Shown piece by piece: positions 36,708-46,752 of a stretch of 64,000 nucleotides of DNA. The stretch is from Shewanella sediminis HAW-EB3 (lineage in GTDB: Bacteria; Pseudomonadota; Gammaproteobacteria; Enterobacterales; Shewanellaceae), in assembly GCF_000018025.1 (NCBI RefSeq), contig NC_009831.1, forward strand, positions 5,084,001-5,148,000. The letters are read 5' to 3'. A program made the position numbers and the translations under genes. Position 1 is the first letter of the stretch. Each line of letters begins with the position of its first letter. Under the pieces are notes generated by a model, which worked only from the letters and a program-made list of their open reading frames with translations, did not search any database and had not been told where the DNA came from.

Positions 36708-36968
36708 CTAACTGATGACTTTTTCTGCTTTTACCGGCTCTAGGGTTAGCGCCCGGCACTGGATAACATCGATAAGCTTTTCCAGCTGGTTGGTGAGCAG
36801 CTCAACGGCACGTTCACTCTCAACTGACATATCCAGGCTGGCGGTTTTGCTGTCCTCTAACTGCATATTCATCCCGGTGACTTTGAAGCCACGATGGCGC
36901 ACGACTCTGAGTACCCGCTCCAACACCTCGGGGCGCTGAGCAAGGGTTAAGGTTAATGTGTAGATCAT
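36708..36968 (-). CDS. ilvM: Acetolactate synthase II small (regulatory) subunit
   Basis: An 86-residue ACT-domain subunit that starts IYTLTLTLAQRPEVLERVLRV, typical of IlvM. It lies 70 nt after ilvG on the same strand and has the normal length for the family. Confidence 0.92.
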   Translation of the reverse strand: MIYTLTLTLAQRPEVLERVLRVVRHRGFKVTGMNMQLEDSKTASLDMSVESERAVELLTNQLEKLIDVIQCRALTLEPVKAEKVIS

Positions 36969-37038
36969 CTCTGCTTCTCCATCACGCCTGTCTTAAATGA
37001 GGTCTTAAGTGAGGCCTTTCTTGTGTCCGATAATGTCA

Positions 37039-38697
37039 TCATGTTGATTTATCCATCTCTTCCATCATGTCGCGATTCGATGCCCCTGGCGGGACCAGTG
37101 GCCACACGTTATGAGCATCATCAATTCGAACATGCAGCAGGTAAGGCCCTTCACAATTGACTAAGTGATCCAGCGCCGCTTCGACCTCATCGGTTGTGGT
37201 GATAGTGCGACCGGGAATGTCGAACGCCGACGCCATAGTGACAAAGTCGGGGTTATCGGAGAGATCGGTCTCGCTATACCTCTCTTCGAAGAACAGCTGC
37301 TGCCACTGCTTCACCATGCCCAACTTCTGATTATCTATGAGTAAGATTTTGACCGGTAACTTACGACGCTTGATGGTGGTCAGCTCCTGAACATTCATCA
37401 TAAATGAGCCATCTCCGGATACGGCGACCACTGTCGCACCGGGACGGGAAACTTTAGCGCCGATAGCGGCGGGTAAGCCGAACCCCATGGTACCGAGGCC
37501 CGCACTGGAGAGATGGTCTTCGGGTTTACGGAACCACATATGCTGCGCAACCCACATCTGGTGCTGGCCGACATCGCAACACACCACGCTGTCTTCGGGT
37601 AACTTATCGGCTAAACGATTCAGCATAGCGGGGGCGAAGATGAGCTCACCGGGTCGGTCGTAGCTCCAATTATGCTCACGCTTGAGCTGCGCCACTTCGT
37701 CCTGCCATGGGGCTATCTCAAGATTTGCACACAAGGCCGGTAAGATCTGACGAAGATCGCCGGCGATGGCGACATCCGGGCGACGTAGCTTGCCCAGTTC
37801 GGCAATATCGATATCGAGATGGATCACCTTCGCATGCTCGGCAAATGAGGCCAGGCGTCCGGTAACGCGGTCATCGAAACGCGCACCGACGACGATCAGC
37901 AGATCGCACTCCTGAACGGCAATGTTCGCCGCCTTCGAGCCGTGCATGCCTAACATGCCTAAGTAACCCGGGCTGTCATTCCCAATTGAGCCTAAGCCTT
38001 TCAGGGTAGCAACCGAAGGAACACCCGTGACATCGATAAACTCCCTCAACTGATCGACGGCACTGGCCATCCCAACACCGCCGCCAACATAGAGCATTGG
38101 CTGCTTGGCCTGCCTGAGCAGAGACAGTGCCGCATCAATTTTCTCCCCATCGAACTCGGGCTCAGATATCCGCTCCTGCAGCGGCGTCCTGTATTCGAGC
38201 ATGCCTATCTGAATATCTTTAGGGATATCGACAAGCACAGGTCCGGGACGTCCAGAAGCAGCCACTTCGAAAGCCTTATACAGGGTCGGGATCAGCTCAT
38301 CCATCTCTGTGACCATGAAGCTGTGCTTAGTGCATGACAGTGACAGCCCCAAGACATCGATCTCCTGAAAGGCATCGGTACCGATCACGGCGGTCGATAC
38401 CTGACCGGTAATAGCAACGAGAGGGACAGAGTCGAGCAGAGCATCGGCGAGTGACGTCACCAGATTGGTGGCACCTGGCCCCGAGGTTGCGAAGCAGACC
38501 CCGGTCTTTCCGCTGGCGCGGGCATAGCCCACTGCAGCAAACGCTGCACCTTGCTCATGGCGGCTCAGTAGATGCTCTACCGGCGCACCATAGAGAGCAT
38601 CATAAATTGGCATGATGGCACCACCCGGGTAACCAAATATGTTGGTGACACCGTGAGCCGCTAATACCTTGATGACCGCGTCAGCGCCTCTCATCAT
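37039..38697 (-). CDS. ilvG: Acetolactate synthase II large subunit
   Basis: 552 residues from the ATG at 38697, preceded by AAGG; ATG codons at 38727 and 38712 open the same frame within a duplicated 15-bp unit (GCAGATGRAGCAAGG) and have weaker sites. A ThDP enzyme: [26 protein letters not shown] with the catalytic Glu, and [12 protein letters not shown] binding ThDP-Mg. The gene is intact, unlike the frameshifted ilvG of E. coli K-12. Confidence 0.95.
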   Translation of the reverse strand: MMRGADAVIKVLAAHGVTNIFGYPGGAIMPIYDALYGAPVEHLLSRHEQGAAFAAVGYARASGKTGVCFATSGPGATNLVTSLADALLDSVPLVAITGQVSTAVIGTDAFQEIDVLGLSLSCTKHSFMVTEMDELIPTLYKAFEVAASGRPGPVLVDIPKDIQIGMLEYRTPLQERISEPEFDGEKIDAALSLLRQAKQPMLYVGGGVGMASAVDQLREFIDVTGVPSVATLKGLGSIGNDSPGYLGMLGMHGSKAANIAVQECDLLIVVGARFDDRVTGRLASFAEHAKVIHLDIDIAELGKLRRPDVAIAGDLRQILPALCANLEIAPWQDEVAQLKREHNWSYDRPGELIFAPAMLNRLADKLPEDSVVCCDVGQHQMWVAQHMWFRKPEDHLSSAGLGTMGFGLPAAIGAKVSRPGATVVAVSGDGSFMMNVQELTTIKRRKLPVKILLIDNQKLGMVKQWQQLFFEERYSETDLSDNPDFVTMASAFDIPGRTITTTDEVEAALDHLVNCEGPYLLHVRIDDAHNVWPLVPPGASNRDMMEEMDKST

Positions 38698-38853
38698 CTG
38701 CCCTTGCTTCATCTGCCCTTGCTCCATCTGCCACTCTCTCTATTTGCCGGTCTGCGGTGAGTACTCTCTCAAAAACTCACTTAAAACCTGTATTTGTAAG
38801 GGTAGAGCCCTATCTAATCCTGCGTTTAATATTGATTTTTCAGGGCCCTAAAC

Positions 38854-38886
38854 GAAAAACCCCCCGGTCCTTTCGGAGCGGGGGGT
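38854..38886 (-). terminator. ilv attenuator terminator
   Basis: On the minus strand AACCCCCCGCTCC-GAAA-GGACCGGGGGGTT is followed by TTTT, between the leader-peptide stop and ilvG. Very GC-rich stem, the expected terminator form of an amino acid attenuator. Confidence 0.9.
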
Positions 38887-38907
38887 TAGTTGCAATCTTT
38901 TACCTAA

Positions 38908-39003
38908 TTAGGTTTGTCGATGCGCCGTGCGTAGCCCCCGCTGTGATCTAATAATCACGACGGTAATAATCTCAATAATGAGCAGGGCGACTTGGTTAAA
39001 CAT
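38908..39003 (-). CDS. ilvL: ilv operon leader peptide
   Basis: A 31-codon leader starting at the ATG at 39003 and ending TAA at 38908-38910, about 22 nt before the attenuator stem. Residues 5-18 read VALLIIEIITVVII, so 12 of 14 are Ile, Val or Leu or lie between them, as in E. coli ilvL (32 residues). Ribosome stalling at these codons when Ile, Val or Leu is short should favour an antiterminator and expression of ilvGMEDA. Confidence 0.92.
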   Translation of the reverse strand: MFNQVALLIIEIITVVIIRSQRGLRTAHRQT

Positions 39004-39041
39004 GCTTGACCTGTTTCCTAATTAGTTTGCTTAAATTCGGT

Positions 39042-39059
39042 CTCTTCACCTGTGAAGAG
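39042..39059 (-). promoter_or_regulatory. Inverted repeat upstream of ilvL
   Basis: CTCTTCACCTGTGAAGAG is a near-perfect 18-bp palindrome 38 nt upstream of the leader start, in the promoter/5'-UTR zone. It may be an operator or a 5' stem of the leader RNA. The promoter itself is not clear to me in the remaining AT-rich bases to 39305. Confidence 0.4.
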
Positions 39060-39305
39060 TTATTAATCAATACCACAAAGCCAATAAAAAACACAACAAA
39101 AACCTTTTCACCAACAAGAAACTGACCGTTTCTCTATCTGAATGATAACCAACAAACCGTTCGTTCAGATGTGTCGGCTAACGAGCCTCTCACTTGAAAT
39201 TATCTTTTACTTCAATGGTTAAACTTTTTGCTTTTGTATTTTTTAGCTTTATCGATAGGCCCTGATAATGCACCGAACCTATCATAGGGTGTCGATTAAG
39301 AAATA

Positions 39306-40787
39306 TTACTTCTCTTCGACGATACGCTGCATCTCTGTCATGTAGCCACGCAGTTCGGCGCCAATTTTCTCAACACCTGTGCCGCGAATCGCTGCATTCA
39401 CTTCGATTAGACGCTGGTTATCGACGCCATTGCCACTGTCACCCAGGCCGGCACCCAGGAACTCAGGAGACATGGCATTGACGTAATCACGCAACATAGG
39501 TACAGCCGCATGGTTAAACAGGTAACAGCCATATTCAGCCGTATCCGAGATAACGATGTTCATCTCGTAAAGGCGCTTACGGGCAATCGTGTTCGCAATG
39601 AGTGGTGTCTCATGTAGCGACTCATAATAAGCCGACTCTTCGACAATACCCGAGGCAACCATAGTGTCGAACGCCAGCTCAACACCCGCTTTGATCATGG
39701 CGACAAGGAAGATACCCTTATCGAAATAGGCCTGCTCATCGATATCTTCATCACTTTGAGGCGCATTTTCGAAGGCAGTTTCACCCGTCTCTTTACGCCA
39801 CTTAAGTAGGTTCGCATCATCATTTGCCCAATCTTCCATCATAGTCTTTGAGAACTCGCCACCTATGATGTCGTCCATATGCTTCTCGAACAGAGGAGCA
39901 AGAATACCCTTAAGCTCTTCGGCCATCTCGAACGCTTTAATCTTGGCTGGGTTAGACAGGCGATCCATCATGTTGGTTATACCACCATGCTTCAGCGCTT
40001 CGGTCGTGGTTTCCCAACCTTGTTGAATTAGTTTAGCGGCATATCCAGGCTCAACCCCATCGGCAACCATCTTCTCGTAACCAAGAATTGCACCGGTTTG
40101 CAGCATGCCACATAGAATAGTTTGCTCACCCATAAGATCAGACTTAACTTCGGCGATAAACGACGAGTGAAGCACACCCGCTCTGTCGCCACCTGTCGCA
40201 CTCGCATAGGCTTTAGCGATATCGAAACCGTTCCCCTTAGGGTCATTCTCTGGGTGAACCGCAACCAGAGTCGGCACGCCGAATCCACGCTTATACTCTT
40301 CACGTACTTCGGTGCCAGGGCACTTAGGGGCAACCATAATGACTGTGATGTCATCACGGACCTGCATTCCCTCTTCAACGATATTGAAGCCATGAGAATA
40401 GGACAAGGTTGCGCCCTGCTTCATTAGCGGCATAACGGTGTTTACGGCATCGGTATGCTGCTTATCCGGGGTCAGGTTAAGTACGAGATCGGCATCGGGA
40501 ATGAGCTCTTCAATCGTCCCCACACGGAAGCCATTTCCGGTAGCCTTTTGATAGGAAGCACGCTTCTCTTCGATAGCCTGAGCCCTGAGTGCATAAGCGA
40601 TATTCAAACCGGAGTCACGCATGTTCAAACCTTGGTTAAGGCCTTGGGCGCCACAACCTAAGATGACGATATTCCAGCCCTTGATGAAGTCACAACCCTC
40701 ACTAAATTCGTTGCGATCCATGAAGCGGCATTGAGCCAGTTGTTCTAGTTGTTGACGCAAATTCAGAGAGTTAAAATAGTTAGCCAT
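39306..40787 (-). CDS. ilvC: Ketol-acid reductoisomerase, class II
   Basis: 493 residues from the ATG at 40787 with GAAGGTGG upstream; a GTG four codons earlier is the alternative. Long (class II) form as in E. coli (491). NADPH-binding [20 protein letters not shown], and the C-terminal knotted domain with [10 protein letters not shown] and [11 protein letters not shown] (metal-binding Glu). It converts acetolactate to the dihydroxy acid used by IlvD. Transcribed divergently from ilvY, which usually activates it when acetolactate binds. Confidence 0.96.
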   Translation of the reverse strand: MANYFNSLNLRQQLEQLAQCRFMDRNEFSEGCDFIKGWNIVILGCGAQGLNQGLNMRDSGLNIAYALRAQAIEEKRASYQKATGNGFRVGTIEELIPDADLVLNLTPDKQHTDAVNTVMPLMKQGATLSYSHGFNIVEEGMQVRDDITVIMVAPKCPGTEVREEYKRGFGVPTLVAVHPENDPKGNGFDIAKAYASATGGDRAGVLHSSFIAEVKSDLMGEQTILCGMLQTGAILGYEKMVADGVEPGYAAKLIQQGWETTTEALKHGGITNMMDRLSNPAKIKAFEMAEELKGILAPLFEKHMDDIIGGEFSKTMMEDWANDDANLLKWRKETGETAFENAPQSDEDIDEQAYFDKGIFLVAMIKAGVELAFDTMVASGIVEESAYYESLHETPLIANTIARKRLYEMNIVISDTAEYGCYLFNHAAVPMLRDYVNAMSPEFLGAGLGDSGNGVDNQRLIEVNAAIRGTGVEKIGAELRGYMTEMQRIVEEK

Positions 40788-40910
40788 CTGATATACCACC
40801 TTCTGTATCGAATTTAGAAAAGTCGCTCAATTCATCTTGCTTGAGCAGTGATTGAGATCACTATAGCGCATGATTTTAATTGCTTAAAATGATATATTCG
40901 GGACGTGGTA

Positions 40911-40925
40911 TTGCGCTTTACGCAA
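40911..40925. promoter_or_regulatory. IlvY operator between ilvC and ilvY
   Basis: TTGCG-CTTTA-CGCAA is a perfect 5-bp inverted repeat with the T-N11-A form of LysR sites, in the divergent ilvY-ilvC interval. The E. coli IlvY operators are of the same kind. Confidence 0.75.
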
Positions 40926-40951
40926 CATCAAATGACCAGCAGCCAAGCTCT

Positions 40952-40977
40952 GCCCCCTCACCGAGGTGGGCTTTTTT
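40952..40977 (+). terminator. Terminator-like hairpin in the ilvY 5' region
   Basis: GCCCCCTC-ACC-GAGGTGGGC forms an 8-bp GC-rich stem with one bulged T and is followed by six T. It lies after the operator and 33 nt before the ilvY start codon, so it is upstream of its gene; transcription of ilvY must either pass it or start after it. Confidence 0.65.
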
Positions 40978-41010
40978 GAGTGCGTTTTCGTGAAATGAAG
41001 GAGATCAGAT

Positions 41011-41883
41011 TTGGATATAAAAACCATCAAGCTTTACCTGCACCTTACTGAGAGCCTCCACTTTTCCCGTACCGCTCAGGCCATGCACGTCAGTCCGTCG
41101 ACCCTGAGCAGGGCAATGCAAAGATTAGAAGATGAGGTAGGCGCTAAACTGCTTCAACGGGATAACCGAAGTGTCGCGCTAACCAGTGCAGGCGTTGAAT
41201 ATCGCCACTTTGCCGAACAGACTCTGGATCATTGGACCAAGCTAAAAACCAAGATAGATCCCAAGCAAGACCTGCTCAGGGGCAAGCTCAACCTCTACTG
41301 TTCGGTGACCGCCGCCTATAGTCACCTACCGGGGTTACTCGATAGATTCAGACGCGAGCACCCATTGGTCGAAATCGCACTGACCACAGGTGATGCGGCC
41401 AATGCCGTCAGTGAGGTGAGAAATAACCGCGCCGATATCGCCATTGCCGCACTGCCGGATCCCTTTCCCGACAATCTGCATTTCGCAAAAATTGATGATA
41501 TTCCACTGGTCATCATCGCCCCCACATTTCGCTGTCGGGTGCAGGAGTTACTGACAGAATCCTATATCCCATGGGATCGCCTCCCCTTTATCGTCCCCGA
41601 ACACGGACCGGGAAGACGTCGAACCGACAATTGGTTTAAACAGCTTGGCTTATCACCCAATATTTATGCTCAGGTATCGGGGCAGGAGGCCATCGCCTCT
41701 ATGGTGGCACTAGGCTGCGGAGTCAGTATCACTCCGGAAGTGGTTATCACCAACAGTCCGGTTCGCGATAGAATTCAGATAATCCCGACTCCCATCGCGA
41801 TCCCGCCTTTCGAGTTAGGCTGCTGTTGCAGAAACAAGCGATTAGACGACCCCATAGTGGCCGCATTTCTTAAGGTGGTTTAA
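41011..41883 (+). CDS. ilvY: LysR-family regulator IlvY
   Basis: A 290-residue LysR protein with N-terminal helix-turn-helix (FSRTAQAMHVSPSTLSRAMQ) and substrate domain (about 90-290). It starts at TTG with AAGGAG 7 nt upstream. Divergence from ilvC and the operator between them identify it as the acetolactate-responsive activator of ilvC. Confidence 0.9.
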   Translation: MDIKTIKLYLHLTESLHFSRTAQAMHVSPSTLSRAMQRLEDEVGAKLLQRDNRSVALTSAGVEYRHFAEQTLDHWTKLKTKIDPKQDLLRGKLNLYCSVTAAYSHLPGLLDRFRREHPLVEIALTTGDAANAVSEVRNNRADIAIAALPDPFPDNLHFAKIDDIPLVIIAPTFRCRVQELLTESYIPWDRLPFIVPEHGPGRRRTDNWFKQLGLSPNIYAQVSGQEAIASMVALGCGVSITPEVVITNSPVRDRIQIIPTPIAIPPFELGCCCRNKRLDDPIVAAFLKVV

Positions 41884-41969
41884 CTCAATAACCTGAACTC
41901 TGGTTAAATAAACCAAACACATAGCCTTTGCTATACTCAGTATCATCGGCGTTCAGCAGAATGTAACTA

Positions 41970-42797
41970 ATGACCTTAAGTTCTTACTATTTAGTGCTTG
42001 CCCTCTTACTTCCCCTATTTGCGGCGCCTTCGATGGCGGAGCAAAGTTACCTGCAGCCTAAGTTAAAATTTTGTGTAGAAGACACTGAGTTTCCGCCTTT
42101 CAATTACTTCAAACGAATCGATGGAGAGAAAGGGCAATCCAGCGGCTATGATATCGATCTACTCAAACTCGTTTTCGAGCCCTCAGGTATCGAGTATGAG
42201 GTGATAGCCCTCCCCTGGCGACGATGCCTCAAAGAGGTCAGCGAAGGAATTATCGATGGCGTGATGAGCGCCTCTCTCAATCCTCAACGAGCTAAAGACT
42301 ATCTTCACTCTGACGCCTATTACTTTCTAAACCCCAGCTACTTCTACCTCAGGTCTGACTTCCCCGACGGGCTGGAGATACAGGCCCTCTCCGAACTGGA
42401 AAGTCATGGAAACATCTGTGGAATCAAGGGATTCAACTACATTAATTTTGGTTGGGTAAACCTAACCCGGCTCTATGAGATCAATGAGATTGCACATCTA
42501 CCAACTATGCTGCAAAAGAAACGTTGTCGCTTCTTTCTGGCCCGCAAAGAGACCCTGGCTGGTACCTTAGCCCTCAATCATCTCTATCGGTTTGAACGAC
42601 TGCTGGGAAGGAGTACCGTTCCAAATCTCCGGCCGGAACCCTTCCATATGTTGATATCACGCAAGTCTCCTTCTGCAGAGCTAATCAATAAACTATTCAA
42701 TGAAAAGGTCAAACAGCTCACTCTCAATGGTGAGCTTGAAAAACTACTCGCACACCACCTCAATCAACTCAGGCTAAATGCCAAAAATAACGACTAA
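41970..42797 (+). CDS. Periplasmic solute-binding protein, family 3-like
   Basis: 275 residues with a signal peptide (1-23, ending PSMA). The mature start LKFCVEDTEFPPFNYF and SSGYDIDLLKLVF are those of family 3 amino-acid-binding proteins. No permease or ATPase gene is adjacent, so it may be an orphan binding protein or a sensor rather than a transporter part. Confidence 0.75.
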   Translation: MTLSSYYLVLALLLPLFAAPSMAEQSYLQPKLKFCVEDTEFPPFNYFKRIDGEKGQSSGYDIDLLKLVFEPSGIEYEVIALPWRRCLKEVSEGIIDGVMSASLNPQRAKDYLHSDAYYFLNPSYFYLRSDFPDGLEIQALSELESHGNICGIKGFNYINFGWVNLTRLYEINEIAHLPTMLQKKRCRFFLARKETLAGTLALNHLYRFERLLGRSTVPNLRPEPFHMLISRKSPSAELINKLFNEKVKQLTLNGELEKLLAHHLNQLRLNAKNND

Positions 42798-42929
42798 TTA
42801 CCACAGTTAAGAAGCGAGTAAACTCAACTGCACAGAGCAAACTCTCAGAAATTATTTGTTCATCTATACTTATTTAAATAGACAGACAGATACTTAATTG
42901 ATTGATTATGAATAAAATATAAAGCGCCT

Positions 42930-43733
42930 ATGAATATACTGGCTATCTTCTTAGTATTATCAGGGTTAACGGGACTGATTGCCTCTCTGGTCCCGACTCA
43001 TCAAATGTGCAATATCCCCGATCACCAACATAAAGGCTGGCTGCTTCTGCTTAACCTGATTTTTATGTTTATTTTGGGTTACCTGGGTTATATCTGGATG
43101 CTGATTAATCGTGAGATTGGCACTCTGGAGATGATCGTAGCCACCATATTTTGTGGTGGAGGGATGTTTGTTTTTGTCATCACGAAAATGAGTCGGGAAA
43201 CCATATTTACACTCCAGAACACGATTCAAGCCAAACATTATCAGGCCCATCATGACCAATTAACCGGGCTGCCCAACCGTAATCTCTTTTATGAAGAGAT
43301 CGATAAACTGATCACCTTTGACGACAATAAATTTTGCTGCCTGATGATGGATCTCAATGACTTCAAGATGATCAACGATACCTTTGGCCATGCCGAAGGC
43401 GATCATGTGTTGCAGATCGTGGCCCAACGTATAAGCAGAGCGCTGCCCAACGACGCTATAGCCGCAAGGCTGGGTGGTGATGAGCTATCTGTGGTTCTTC
43501 CCAACACTCAGGCTCAAGATTCATTCATCGTCGCCCGAGCGATTCAGGAGGAGTTGCTCAAGGATATTACTTGTGGAAATCACTCATTAGTGATCGGTAT
43601 TAGCATCGGCATTGCCGAATACCCGCAGGATGGCGATACTCGAAAGAGCATAATGAAAAGTGCCGATATCGCTATGTATCATGCCAAGAAGCACGACAAT
43701 CATTTACAGATATTTGCGGCACATATGGGCTGA
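42930..43733 (+). CDS. Membrane-bound diguanylate cyclase, GGDEF(L) type
   Basis: 267 residues: three short hydrophobic segments within the first ~85 residues, then a GGDEF domain with LTGLPNRNLFYEE, DLNDFKMINDTFGH and LGGDELSVVL. The signature ends in Leu instead of Phe, which is usually tolerated. There is no RxxD inhibitory site before it, so product inhibition is not expected. No separate sensor domain is visible. Confidence 0.82.
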   Translation: MNILAIFLVLSGLTGLIASLVPTHQMCNIPDHQHKGWLLLLNLIFMFILGYLGYIWMLINREIGTLEMIVATIFCGGGMFVFVITKMSRETIFTLQNTIQAKHYQAHHDQLTGLPNRNLFYEEIDKLITFDDNKFCCLMMDLNDFKMINDTFGHAEGDHVLQIVAQRISRALPNDAIAARLGGDELSVVLPNTQAQDSFIVARAIQEELLKDITCGNHSLVIGISIGIAEYPQDGDTRKSIMKSADIAMYHAKKHDNHLQIFAAHMG

Positions 43734-43798
43734 TAACATTCAAATAATGCTCATCAGCCCGCTGAGCCTATAGTTATCAGTAGCTGTCTGCGATAAGT

Positions 43799-44590
43799 TT
43801 AAGCTATGGCGCTTGAGTCGAAGAAGTTCTGCTCCATCGTCTCGGCCGGGCAGTCAGATACCGGTGTACCGACAGCCTTTGCCGGTACTCCAACAACCGT
43901 CGTATGGGGAGCTACATCGGTTAATACCACCGAGCCAGCCCCCACTTTCGCACCTTGACCCACTTCGATATTGCCCAACACCTTAGCCCCGGCGCCAATC
44001 ATGACACCTTGCCTGATCTTGGGGTGACGATCGCCCTGCTGATTACCCGTACCACCAAGTGTGACCGACTGCAGCAAGGAAACATTATCTTCTATCACGG
44101 CCGTTTCGCCGATGACGATACCGGTCGCATGGTCAAACATGATACCCGTGCCTATCTTACAGGCCGGATGAATATCCACCCCGAACACCTCAGAGTTTCG
44201 GCTCTGAATAAATTGAGCTAACTCTCTCCTGTCCTGTTGCCACAGGCAGTGCGCTAAACGGTGAACCTGTATCGCCTGAAAGCCTTTTAGGTTGAGCATC
44301 ACGGTCAGATAACTGCTCACCGCAGGATCACGATCTTTTACCGCCTTAATATCGGTCGCCACGTTCGTCAGCATCTCGTCACAATGAATAAAGGCTTTAT
44401 CGAAGAGTTCGCGGAAGGTAAAAGGCGACACCACACCATCGGAGAGTTTATTGGCAACAACAAAGCTTAATGCAGAGCCCAGACACTCATGGTTGAGTAT
44501 CGAAGTATAAACATGACTGGCCAGTAGAGGTTCTTGTTTAACCAGAGCCTCTGCCTCTACCCTGAGCTGCTCCCAAACTTCATAACGCAT
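43799..44590 (-). CDS. cysE: Serine O-acetyltransferase
   Basis: A 263-residue hexapeptide-repeat acetyltransferase, with an N-terminal helical domain and the left-handed beta-helix containing FDHATGIVIGETAVIEDNVS and GAGAKVLGNIEVGQGAKVGAG (catalytic His in FDHATG). It makes O-acetylserine for cysteine synthesis; E. coli CysE has 273 residues. Single gene. Confidence 0.92.
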   Translation of the reverse strand: MRYEVWEQLRVEAEALVKQEPLLASHVYTSILNHECLGSALSFVVANKLSDGVVSPFTFRELFDKAFIHCDEMLTNVATDIKAVKDRDPAVSSYLTVMLNLKGFQAIQVHRLAHCLWQQDRRELAQFIQSRNSEVFGVDIHPACKIGTGIMFDHATGIVIGETAVIEDNVSLLQSVTLGGTGNQQGDRHPKIRQGVMIGAGAKVLGNIEVGQGAKVGAGSVVLTDVAPHTTVVGVPAKAVGTPVSDCPAETMEQNFFDSSAIA

Positions 44591-45186
44591 ATTATTGCTC
44601 TTAAAATAATGAAGAAATACCGAATAATGATCTTAACTCAATCCCTGAATAAAACATCTCGTTATAAGAGCGATTAGTTATATGGAATAACAATTGGTTT
44701 GCAACTGTATCCCAAAATGTGCGCCATCCGATAGAAAGCCTTTTTTTAATCAGGCTTTCAGCTCAAATTCATCAATCACTTACAGTTAAACTTCGTCTAA
44801 CAACTAACGTCGTGGAATTCCATTCCCCTTCTCGCAACAAAGAGTAGTGCTAGGAGGACTAGCCGAGTGTGGGTTGAAAATCCACGACGTTAATGGCCGT
44901 CAGGCCATAGAGCGATGAAATCACATAAAATGATTCAAGCACAGCTTGGTTACCTGTAATCGAAGAGCAAAAGCTGGATTCCGGCCAACAAACATGCCGG
45001 AATGACACTCGAATCCCCTGCACCCTATCAAACGGAATAGATCCGATTTCGACACAACAAGTCGAAATCACCAATCCCCTGCTACACTCAATACTCTTGA
45101 TACGTTATAAAATTAACTCTTAATAACATCGCTTTGCGATATAAATAGAACTGCTACGCATATCTATTAAACAAAAGGATTTGTTT
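44591..45186. other. Intergenic region with inverted repeats, no gene seen
   Basis: About 595 bases between cysE and the ComM gene. TAACGTCGTGGA (44805-44816) and TCCACGACGTTA (44881-44892) form a perfect 12-bp inverted repeat around 64 bp. Further hairpins are ATTCCGGC/GCCGGAAT (about 44975-45002) and GATTTCGAC/GTCGAAATC (about 45047-45071). The open frame on the minus strand across them has no ribosome site or protein-like features. Confidence 0.55.
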
Positions 45187-46710
45187 ATGGCAATCGCCTG
45201 TGTCGCCACCCGTGCCAGCAAAGGAGTCGAGGCCCCCTCGGTAACAGTAGAGGTTCATCTGAGCAATGGCCTGCCAGCCTTCAACCTAGTCGGGCTTCCC
45301 GAGACCTCAGTCAAGGAAGCTAAAGAGCGGGTTCGCAGCGCGATTATCAATGCTGGGTTTGAATTTCCCATGCGCCGTATCACGGTCAACCTGGCCCCAG
45401 CCGATCTCCCCAAACAGGGGGGGCGCTACGACCTTCCCATCGCCATCGGTATCCTTGCCGCATCTAAGCAGGTTCCTAAAAACTCACTCAAAGACCATGA
45501 GTTTGTCGGCGAGCTGGCACTCTCCGGCCATATACGTCACTGCCATGGCCTATTGCCTGTGATTGTCGATGCCCGCAAACAAGATACCACCTTGGTCATT
45601 CCGCTGGATAACAGGGATGATGCCGAACTGGTGGGTTATCAAAAAGTCCATTTCGCCTGTCATCTGCAAACCCTGAGCGAATATCTGCACGGACAGACGC
45701 CACTGCCGGGTATACAGACCGAGCTTGAGTGGATAGATACAGAGACGCAAGAACACACAAGCTGTATGAGCGAAGTCATAGGCCAATACCAGGCCAAGCT
45801 GGGTTTAGAGATAGCGGCCGCCGGTAATCATAACCTACTTCTGCTCGGCCCACCCGGCACCGGAAAGAGCATGCTGGCCAGCCGCATGATGCAACTATTG
45901 CCTCCGTTGAGTTATGACGAGGCACTCGAGGTGGCGGCGCTTCACTCAGTAGCCGGCATGTCCCTCGCGCCTAAGCAATTTTATCGGCGTCCATTTCGAA
46001 ACCCACACCACACCAGCTCGGCCATCTCTTTAGTCGGAGGTGGCAGCAATCCCAAACCCGGAGAGATCTCATTGGCGCACCGGGGAGTACTCTTTTTAGA
46101 CGAGGTGGTCGAGTTTCCACGTCGGGTACTCGATTGTCTTCGAGAGCCGATGGAAAGCGGCGAGGTCGTCATCTCCCGCGCCGCGGCTAAACTCACCTTC
46201 GCCAGTCGCTTCCAATTGGTTGCGGCGATGAATCCAAGCCCTTGTGGCGATGTCGATAACGCCAGGGCGACACAAGATCAGATCCAGCGATACCTGTCGC
46301 GACTGTCAGGGCCATTTCTGGATAGATTCGATCTGACCATTGAGGTGCCTAAACTGCCTGCCGGCGCCTTGACCCAAAAAGTCGATATGGGAGAAACCAG
46401 TGAATCGATAGCAATTCGGGTGAAGAGTGCCAGAGAGCTGCAACTTGCCCGTGCCGGTGTACTTAACAGCGAATTGAGTGGACGACAGCTACAAGAGAGT
46501 GGCGGGTTCGAACAGTCCGATCTGCTTTTTCTCGAACAGAGCGTCAACAAACTGGGCTTATCGGTGAGAAGCTTTCATCGATTGCAACGGGTGGCTCGTA
46601 CCATTGCAGATCTGCAACATAGCAAGCGCGTCGATCGCAGCCACATTGCTCAGGCACTGGGTTATCGTGCCATGGATAGATTATTGAATAGCCTTAAATC
46701 GGCTTATTGA
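45187..46710 (+). CDS. comM: YifB/ComM family AAA+ (Mg chelatase-like) ATPase
   Basis: 507 residues from the ATG at 45187, with AAGGA 8 nt upstream. An N-terminal ChlI-type S5 fold (GLPAFNLVGLPETSVKEAKE, NLAPADLPKQGGRYDLPIAI) precedes the AAA+ core with Walker A LGPPGTGKS, Walker B GVLFLDEVVEF and a C-terminal MCM-like helical domain. ComM is a hexameric helicase that helps branch migration in natural transformation. Confidence 0.92.
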   Translation: MAIACVATRASKGVEAPSVTVEVHLSNGLPAFNLVGLPETSVKEAKERVRSAIINAGFEFPMRRITVNLAPADLPKQGGRYDLPIAIGILAASKQVPKNSLKDHEFVGELALSGHIRHCHGLLPVIVDARKQDTTLVIPLDNRDDAELVGYQKVHFACHLQTLSEYLHGQTPLPGIQTELEWIDTETQEHTSCMSEVIGQYQAKLGLEIAAAGNHNLLLLGPPGTGKSMLASRMMQLLPPLSYDEALEVAALHSVAGMSLAPKQFYRRPFRNPHHTSSAISLVGGGSNPKPGEISLAHRGVLFLDEVVEFPRRVLDCLREPMESGEVVISRAAAKLTFASRFQLVAAMNPSPCGDVDNARATQDQIQRYLSRLSGPFLDRFDLTIEVPKLPAGALTQKVDMGETSESIAIRVKSARELQLARAGVLNSELSGRQLQESGGFEQSDLLFLEQSVNKLGLSVRSFHRLQRVARTIADLQHSKRVDRSHIAQALGYRAMDRLLNSLKSAY

Positions 46711-46752
46711 ACACGCTTTGCTAATAGGTGAAACTCTAATCATCTATCTTCA

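Noticed and set aside
44859..45074. 71-codon frame on the minus strand before comM
   Set aside because: It crosses intergenic hairpins, has no ribosome site and no protein-like pattern.
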